39,710 bases of DNA from Microbacteriaceae bacterium (lineage in GTDB: Bacteria > Actinomycetota > Actinomycetes > Actinomycetales > Microbacteriaceae), in assembly GCA_947378555.1 (NCBI GenBank), contig CANCKM010000008.1, forward strand, positions 1-39,710, given 5' to 3'. The first letter of the stretch is position 1. Each line of letters begins with the position of its first letter. Made by a program: the position numbers and the translations under genes. Shown here in pieces: positions 34,879 through 39,710 of this stretch. The notes beneath the pieces were generated by a model. That model did no database searches, was not told the origin of the DNA, and worked only from the letters and a program-made list of their open reading frames with translations.

Positions 34879-36471
34879 ATGATATTTGCGAAGCAATCAC
34901 TAAAAATCACCTGGGCGGCACTGCTGAGGTTTTGGCGTCTTTGGGCCGCCATTGCCGGTGGACTAATCTCGGCTCAATCGCTACCCAGAGAAAACCTGTG
35001 GGGGCTGATTTTTCCATCGGTGGCCCTGCTGTTGATTTCGGTTCGAGGCAGGCGCTTTTGGCCCGCCCTCGGGCTTGGGTTCGTTGGGGGACTGAGCTTT
35101 TATCTGAGCCAAATTGAGTGGCTGAGCCTATATCTTGGCTGGTTGCCGTGGGTTGCTCTCTCAGTCATGGAAGCCTTCTTCTTCGCCTTCGGAATGGTAG
35201 CCATTGCGCTGGTTTGGAACTGGCTCGAAACTAATCTGATCGGCCGTTTCAAAACTCTTTTGATTTCGCTTGCGATAGCCACGCTTTGGACTTCGCGAGA
35301 GTGGGTATCGACTCACTTTCCCTATGGCGGCTTTCCCTGGTCAAGGCTGGCTCAGACGCAAGCCGATAGTTTTCTGGCCAACTGGGTCTTCTATGGCGGC
35401 TTGTCGCTGCTGAGTTTCATGGTCACATTCGTGAGCGCACTGTTGCTCTGCACCTTTATCGAGTATGCCGGCAAGGGAATGCCGAAACGTTTCTTTCGTG
35501 AGTCAACACTCTGGATCACCGCTGCAACCATCGCATTCGTCACGGCCTTGCCGTTGCTCACCTTTCCAAGCGCAAAACCTGAGGTGGGAACCTATGTGCT
35601 CGGTGCGGTGCAGGGCAACGCCAATGCCGGGCTCTTTGCAAATCCCGTGCCCGGAAGCATCTTGGCGAAGCACCTAATCGCCAGTCGGGCGCTAGCAAAA
35701 CACCCGCTGTTCAAAGACCTGCAAGGTGTGGTCTGGCCAGAAAACGCCTCGGATTTGAGCCCGCTGACCAACCCGATAGCCGAGGCGCTAATCACTGACC
35801 TGGTTGACAATAAGCTTCGCGTACCACTGTTCTTTGGAACTCTAACCGAACGCGACGGCCTGAGTTATAACACCTCCATCCATTGGGAACCGGGCAAGGG
35901 CATGGTTGACTACTATGACAAGAAAAGACCTATTCCTTTTGCGGAATACGTTCCCGACCGCTCGTTCTGGTATCCACTCGCACCAGATCTCATTGGCTTG
36001 ATTCAGCGGGGCTACTCTTTCGGAACTCGAGATGGAATTTTTCACAGTGGTTCGACGAAGCTGGGTACTCTCATCTGCTTCGAGATTGCCATTGACGAAG
36101 TAAACCGTGACCTGGTGAACGGTGGCGCGAAGATAATCCTGGCCCAGAGCAATAACGCCGATTTTGGACACAGCGACGAAACCTATCAGCAAGCGGCCAT
36201 AGTCAAACTCAGAGCAATCGAAACCGGCAGACCGATTGTTTACGACTCGACCGTCGGGTCGACAGCCGTTTACCTTCCGGATGGCACAATCCATGGTCAA
36301 TTAGAGGCTTTCAAGCCGGGCGTATTGATTGAGCGACTACCCCTGAGAACTACGCTCACACCGGCCATGATCATCGGTGGCTCGCTGGATTTAAGCCTAA
36401 ACTTACTCTCGATAACTTTAATTTGCCTGCTGCCTTTTCGGCGTCACAAACGGGGGAAGCCAGCCCAATGA
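34879..36471 (+). CDS. lnt: Apolipoprotein N-acyltransferase Lnt
   Basis: 530-residue membrane enzyme that adds the third acyl chain to lipoproteins. About eight N-terminal membrane segments (up to about 215) are followed by a nitrilase-like domain with the catalytic triad E288 (VWPENAS), K348 (YDKKRPIPFAEY) and C400 (LICFEIA), then a final membrane helix. In mycobacteria Lnt is fused with, or adjacent to, the polyprenol-phosphate mannose synthase; here the next gene is separate and overlaps by four bases. ATG start three bases after the helicase stop. Confidence 0.96.
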   Translation: MIFAKQSLKITWAALLRFWRLWAAIAGGLISAQSLPRENLWGLIFPSVALLLISVRGRRFWPALGLGFVGGLSFYLSQIEWLSLYLGWLPWVALSVMEAFFFAFGMVAIALVWNWLETNLIGRFKTLLISLAIATLWTSREWVSTHFPYGGFPWSRLAQTQADSFLANWVFYGGLSLLSFMVTFVSALLLCTFIEYAGKGMPKRFFRESTLWITAATIAFVTALPLLTFPSAKPEVGTYVLGAVQGNANAGLFANPVPGSILAKHLIASRALAKHPLFKDLQGVVWPENASDLSPLTNPIAEALITDLVDNKLRVPLFFGTLTERDGLSYNTSIHWEPGKGMVDYYDKKRPIPFAEYVPDRSFWYPLAPDLIGLIQRGYSFGTRDGIFHSGSTKLGTLICFEIAIDEVNRDLVNGGAKIILAQSNNADFGHSDETYQQAAIVKLRAIETGRPIVYDSTVGSTAVYLPDGTIHGQLEAFKPGVLIERLPLRTTLTPAMIIGGSLDLSLNLLSITLICLLPFRRHKRGKPAQ

Positions 36472-37196
36472 ACACGCTCGTAATCATTCCAACCTACAAC
36501 GAAATGGGTAGCCTTCCATCGGTCATTACAGCTGTATTGGCGGCCACTCAAGAAGTTGACATTTTGGTTGTTGATGACAACAGCCCCGACGGTACCGGGG
36601 ATTACGCCGGTTCGCTGGCAAAGGAAAATCCCAGGGTCAAGGTGCTGCACCGCACCGAAAAAGCCGGACTTGGTGCCGCGTACCTTGCCGGATTTGAATG
36701 GGCGACCCGCAACGGATACGAATACCTGGTCGAGATGGACGCCGATGGAAGTCACCGCCCAGTTGACCTGCCAAAACTCCTAGAACAAAGAGCCACCGCG
36801 GATCTGGTAATCGGATCAAGATGGATTTCTGGCGGCCGAGTTGAAAACTGGCCGGTTCACCGTCGAGCGATATCGCAAATCGGAAACGGCTATGCCAACT
36901 TTATGCTCGGGGCCAAGATTGCCGACATCACTGCCGGTTTCCGGCTTTACCGCACAAGCTTTCTAAACACTCTTGACCTAAGCGAAGTCGCCGCCCACGG
37001 ATACGCGTTTCAGGTGGAGCTGGCCTGGAAGGCAAGAAGAGCCGGCGGTCGCATCGTCGAGGTTCCCATCACATTTGTTGAGCGCACCGAGGGTGTCTCA
37101 AAAATGACAACAGCCATAGTGTTTGAGGCACTATGGCTGGTCACCGGTTGGGGATTCGGCAGGGTTTTCAAGTCCCGCCTGACTTCTAAGGCCTAG
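36468..37196 (+). CDS. Polyprenol-phosphate mannosyltransferase (Ppm1-like)
   Basis: 242 residues. GT2 enzyme predicted to transfer mannose from GDP-mannose to polyprenyl phosphate, supplying lipid-linked mannose for protein or lipid mannosylation. Motifs: IIPTYNE at 6-12, DDNSPDGT at 36-43, GLGAAY, and the metal-binding D91-A-D93-GSH, then TAGFRLY. ATG 36468 overlaps the lnt stop (ATGA); the frame extends 15 codons further into lnt but the overlap favours this start. There is no C-terminal membrane domain, like the Ppm1 group. Glucose instead of mannose is possible. Confidence 0.92.
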   Translation: MNTLVIIPTYNEMGSLPSVITAVLAATQEVDILVVDDNSPDGTGDYAGSLAKENPRVKVLHRTEKAGLGAAYLAGFEWATRNGYEYLVEMDADGSHRPVDLPKLLEQRATADLVIGSRWISGGRVENWPVHRRAISQIGNGYANFMLGAKIADITAGFRLYRTSFLNTLDLSEVAAHGYAFQVELAWKARRAGGRIVEVPITFVERTEGVSKMTTAIVFEALWLVTGWGFGRVFKSRLTSKA

Positions 37197-37555
37197 AGGT
37201 CGGCTTGACCTCGGTCACGCTTTGTTCTGATGTACTCGATTCGTTCTTGCAAAATTTCTTCTAGTTCCTCACGGGTGCGACGCTCAAGCAGCATCTCCCA
37301 GTGACTGCGAGGGGTTTTGTCCTCGGTTGCGGTCAAAACAATTCGCTTGCCATCGGCCAAAAGGGTGCCCATGTTTGAGCACTTCTTGCACTGCCAGGTT
37401 TCTGGCACATCGGCGTCTGCCGAGAAAACAATCTCACTGACGTGATCGTTCACGCACTGGTAGAGGTGCTTGTTTCGGGCAGAGAAATGGATGCCCTTAT
37501 CGCTCTCGAGGCTCTGCGTTCCTAAGCGCATTCCGCGCATGGTTTGTTGTGACAT
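37193..37555 (-). CDS. rbpA: RNA polymerase-binding protein RbpA
   Basis: 120 residues from the chosen start. RbpA binds the housekeeping sigma factor and RNA polymerase and stabilises the open complex. Visible: N-terminal MRGMRLGTQS region, a zinc-type core with C34, H38, C56 and C59, and the C-terminal sigma-interaction helix (about 85-112, HWEMLLERRTREELEEIL). ATG 37553-37555 has an ideal AGGAGG four bases upstream, so the longer 135-residue frame is rejected. It converges with the mannosyltransferase gene, overlapping by four bases. Confidence 0.97.
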   Translation of the reverse strand: MSQQTMRGMRLGTQSLESDKGIHFSARNKHLYQCVNDHVSEIVFSADADVPETWQCKKCSNMGTLLADGKRIVLTATEDKTPRSHWEMLLERRTREELEEILQERIEYIRTKRDRGQADL

Positions 37556-37595
37556 GTTTCCTCCTGGGTGGTTGCCTTTTTGAGGCATCGTATTG

Positions 37596-37625
37596 TTCAA
37601 CCCGTGGCGCTCAAGGAATAATCCC
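37596..37625 (-). promoter_or_regulatory. Possible SigR/SigH-type promoter of rbpA
   Basis: On the minus strand GGGATT (37620-37625) and GTTGAA (37596-37601) are separated by 18 bases, resembling the GGGAAT-N18-GTT element of stress sigma factors that control rbpA in Streptomyces. A sigma-70-type alternative, TTGAGC-N16-TACGAT, lies in the same stretch. Confidence 0.35.
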
Positions 37626-37667
37626 GAGCCAGAGAAGTTGTCAGCTTTCAGGATACCGCGCGGTTAT

Positions 37668-38471
37668 CTATTTGGGGGAGCGAAACCGTTGAATTGCTAA
37701 ATCTGCTCGGTCTGTCACGATCCCGTCGGCACCGCGTTCCACAAGTTGACGCATCTCATCCGTCGAGTTGATGGTCCAGAAGTGAACCTCGACACCGGCT
37801 CGATGAAGGGCATCGATAAACCGTTTACTCGCCAGATTTAAGCCGAAAAAGCCGGTTGGAATCTGGAAAGCATCGATGCCAACCAAAGTTTTTCGAAACC
37901 GGCTAGACCAGCCGACTAGGAACAAGAGATAGCTTTTCAGCACCACCGAAGAACCGGCGGAGGTCGCAACAATTTTTCTTTGAGACTGCTCAAGCTTCGA
38001 AAGCATCGCCAACCTGCGAGCCTCGCTGAAAGCACTCACCAGCACACGATTTAGAACACCGAGCCTGAGGATGACTTCGAGCCCGGGGGAGACGGCGGCC
38101 TCCACCTTGAAATCCAGGTTAAAGCGAGTCTGGCCGAATGCAGTCAAAGCCTGCTCGAGCGAGGGGATTAGCCCCCCGTTTTTAAGCTCGATACCCTGAA
38201 GCTCGATCCAGTCAAAATCGCTAATCGGGCGATTCAGGTGGTCGGGGTTCAGCGGATGAGCAAGCACCCGATTGAGGTTTTCATCGTGAAAGAGAACTGC
38301 AACACCGTCTTTCGAGGCCTGTACGTCGGTCTCAATGTAATCGACACCGCTAGCGACCGCGGCTGCAAATGCGGCGAGCGTGTTCTCGTCCAGGGAATCG
38401 CCAGCCGGCCCCAGACACAGACCGCGGTGCGCAAAAACCCGCGGTTTTTGAGTCGCAAAGAAATCCTTCAT
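37668..38471 (-). CDS. Glycerophosphodiester phosphodiesterase
   Basis: 267-residue GDPD-family enzyme that cleaves glycerophosphodiesters to glycerol-3-phosphate and an alcohol. Catalytic and metal residues are in place: H15-R16-G17, E29-N30, E47-T-D49 and H62. No signal peptide, so it is cytoplasmic; a role in phospholipid turnover is inferred. A hydrophobic stretch near 180-190 is present but does not look like an anchor. ATG 38469-38471 lacks a good ribosome site, with TAACCT seven bases upstream. Divergent from the YczE-type gene. Confidence 0.93.
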   Translation of the reverse strand: MKDFFATQKPRVFAHRGLCLGPAGDSLDENTLAAFAAAVASGVDYIETDVQASKDGVAVLFHDENLNRVLAHPLNPDHLNRPISDFDWIELQGIELKNGGLIPSLEQALTAFGQTRFNLDFKVEAAVSPGLEVILRLGVLNRVLVSAFSEARRLAMLSKLEQSQRKIVATSAGSSVVLKSYLLFLVGWSSRFRKTLVGIDAFQIPTGFFGLNLASKRFIDALHRAGVEVHFWTINSTDEMRQLVERGADGIVTDRADLAIQRFRSPK

Positions 38472-38478
38472 GCCTTCG

Positions 38479-38484
38479 AGGTTA
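38479..38484 (-). promoter_or_regulatory. Candidate -10 of a leaderless GDPD promoter
   Basis: TAACCT on the minus strand, seven bases upstream of the ATG at 38471. The GAAGG within the gap directly abuts the start codon. Confidence 0.4.
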
Positions 38485-38514
38485 GCGCCCGAAACAGTCT
38501 TGTCGGTTAACGAA

Positions 38515-38520
38515 TAGTGT
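38515..38520 (+). promoter_or_regulatory. Candidate -10 of a leaderless YczE-type promoter
   Basis: TAGTGT ends six bases before the ATG at 38527; the gap TAAACA has no ribosome site. Confidence 0.45.
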
Positions 38521-38526
38521 TAAACA

Positions 38527-39165
38527 ATGTCCACACCGCCGAACCGAAGAATAATTGAGCGATTCATTCGCCTAATGATTGGACTGCTGGTTTACGGGTT
38601 GGGCATTGGACTCATGGTTCATGCCAGAGTTGGAATAGCTCCCTGGGATGTCTTTGCGCAGGGAATCAGCCTGCAAACTGGACTGAGCTTTGGAATCTCC
38701 TCGGTTGTCGTCAGCATGATTGTTCTGGTCTGTTGGATTCCGCTCAGGCAAAAACTTGGTTTGGGAACTCTGCTAAATGCCGTTCTAATCGGTATTTTTG
38801 CCGACCTAATCATTCCTTTTTTGCCGCCGTTAAACGACTACTTAACTCAGCTGCTCTCGTTCGTTCTCGGAATGGTCATAGTGGCTTTCGCGACCGGGCT
38901 TTACATCAGCAGCCAGTTTGGCGCGGGGCCACGCGATGGTCTGATGGTGGGAACCCAAAGGGCCACCGGATGGCCATTTTGGCTGGTTCGCAGTCTTTTT
39001 GAGGGCACAGTCTTGACCCTTGGCTGGTTCATGGGCGGCCAGGTGCGCGAGGGAACGCTTATTTTCGCCGTCTGCATCGGCTATCTCATGCAACGTTCGA
39101 TGGTGCTGTTTGGCTTGGAGGGCAGCCGAAAGCCGAAATATTCGAGGGCCAAGGCGGGGGACTAA
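38527..39165 (+). CDS. YczE/YyaS-type integral membrane protein
   Basis: 212-residue membrane protein with about five hydrophobic segments. It shows the family pattern: RFIRLMIGLLVYGLGIGLMVHARVG, then APWDVFAQG near 38-46 and GAGPRDGLMVG near 132-142. Members such as Bacillus YczE affect surfactin production, but the function is unknown. Its TAA overlaps the NUDIX ATG (TAATG), so the pair is coupled. A transport or sensing role cannot be derived from the sequence. Confidence 0.85.
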   Translation: MSTPPNRRIIERFIRLMIGLLVYGLGIGLMVHARVGIAPWDVFAQGISLQTGLSFGISSVVVSMIVLVCWIPLRQKLGLGTLLNAVLIGIFADLIIPFLPPLNDYLTQLLSFVLGMVIVAFATGLYISSQFGAGPRDGLMVGTQRATGWPFWLVRSLFEGTVLTLGWFMGGQVREGTLIFAVCIGYLMQRSMVLFGLEGSRKPKYSRAKAGD

Positions 39166-39629
39166 TGCTTGTTCGGCATCGCGAGGCTTCAAGGGTTTTG
39201 CTTTTAGATTCGGAAGACCGTGTCTTCTTATTTCTCACACACTGGGATCCGGGCACCGGTCAACCACCGCGCTGGTTGATTCCGGGCGGCGGTATCGATG
39301 CCGGAGAAACGATTCTCGAGGCAGCCGTTCGCGAGCTCCGCGAGGAAACCGGTCTCGTAGTCGCGCCGCAGGAGCTTGGCGAAATCATTCACGTTCAAGA
39401 TTTTCGAGTTGACTGGGTAAACGGCGACTTCGAAACCGGTCGGCACCATTTCTATCAGCTTCGAGTCGAGACCGGTTTTCAGCCGGACGTTTCTGGTTGG
39501 ACCGACGAGGAACATCGCGACGTCATCGAATACCGTTGGTGGTCGATGGATGAGTTTTTTGCTGCCGAGCAGCGTTTGGGGCCGGAAGGTTTCGCCGCGT
39601 TCCTGAAGTCGCACCTGCAAACCCGCTAG
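39165..39629 (+). CDS. NUDIX hydrolase
   Basis: 154-residue NUDIX enzyme. The complete box G42-x5-E48-x7-R56-E57-x-x-E60-E61-x-G63-L64 is visible. Members hydrolyse nucleoside diphosphates linked to another moiety; substrate not predictable here. It starts on the stop of the YczE-type gene, so it is translated from the same mRNA. No fused domain. Confidence 0.92.
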   Translation: MLVRHREASRVLLLDSEDRVFLFLTHWDPGTGQPPRWLIPGGGIDAGETILEAAVRELREETGLVVAPQELGEIIHVQDFRVDWVNGDFETGRHHFYQLRVETGFQPDVSGWTDEEHRDVIEYRWWSMDEFFAAEQRLGPEGFAAFLKSHLQTR

Positions 39630-39710
39630 GCGTCAGCTAACTGCCACTTCAGGCGCACCAGCCAGCCACTTCCGGGTTATCAGGGGAACCCTAAATAACC
39701 GCCGATAATG
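39630..39710. other. Intergenic end of window
   Basis: 81 bases after the NUDIX stop. No terminator is clear. A weak inverted repeat GGGTT...AACCC is present, and an ATG in the last three bases may begin the next gene, which cannot be judged. Confidence 0.4.

Noticed and set aside
37556-37600. Longer RbpA from 37600
   Set aside because: The AGGAGG before the ATG at 37555 is ideal and that start gives the normal RbpA length.

Overview
The window looks like a chromosomal core segment of a small-genome actinobacterium, most likely in the Microbacteriaceae (Micrococcales). Support comes from RbpA, the PafB/PafC pair, a HelY-type helicase, Lnt next to a Ppm1-type mannosyltransferase, a MabA/InhA-like fabG-fabI pair, an actinobacterial GlgA/GlgC pair, DUF3099 and a Rieske ferredoxin inside the suf operon. 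Genes are densely packed, with many ATGA, GTGA and TAATG overlaps. There are no rRNA genes, IS elements, prophage genes or CRISPR arrays, and no gene-free stretch longer than about 265 bases. Family assignments come from motif reading and recall of homologues; no search was run.

Layout. 1-1929: end of a suf Fe-S operon (sufD end, Rieske ferredoxin, sufC, sufT-like). 2000-5757: bioY, an ABC-F ATPase, then a minus-strand DUF3099 / zinc-ribbon / SURF1 cluster. 5760-7293: fabG-fabI of fatty-acid elongation. 7368-11271: serB-glgC on the minus strand facing glgA plus a lone ABC ATPase on the plus strand (glycogen synthesis). 11365-11616: zinc-free ribosomal protein L31 (rpmE2). 11690-16982: a DEDDh exonuclease and metF, divergent from the B12-dependent metH. 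17015-21966: histidine phosphatase, sirtuin, an orphan adenine methylase and a large GH31 glycosidase. 22093-24162: an OafA-type acyltransferase with an SGNH domain. 24270-24352: tRNA-Leu(GAG). 24425-25476: a small acidic protein coupled to uppP. 25491-31438: PAC2 protein, HAD phosphatase, tRNA m1A58 methyltransferase, lipoprotein FKBP, pafB, pafC and a small membrane protein. 31452-37196: tatA, tatC, helY, lnt and a Ppm1-like glycosyltransferase. 37193-39629: rbpA, a glycerophosphodiesterase, a YczE-type membrane protein and a NUDIX hydrolase.

Three themes emerge. First, this locus in many actinobacteria carries the pupylation/proteasome genes between the tRNA methyltransferase and pafB; here those genes are absent, while PAC2, FKBP and pafBC remain. 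Second, at least nine ATG start codons lack a Shine-Dalgarno and have a TAnnnT hexamer ending 6-9 bases upstream, the geometry of leaderless mRNAs. Several are back-to-back divergent promoters squeezed into 37-55 bp (metF/metH, glgC/glgA, glycerophosphodiesterase/YczE). Third, some well-known proteins carry local oddities: FabI with Ala at the InhA Ser94 position, an FKBP whose first domain looks inactive, and an L31 without zinc ligands. I did not find a clearly new multi-gene defence or metabolic system; the best leads are the eroded Pup locus, the leaderless divergent promoters and the small uncharacterised proteins.
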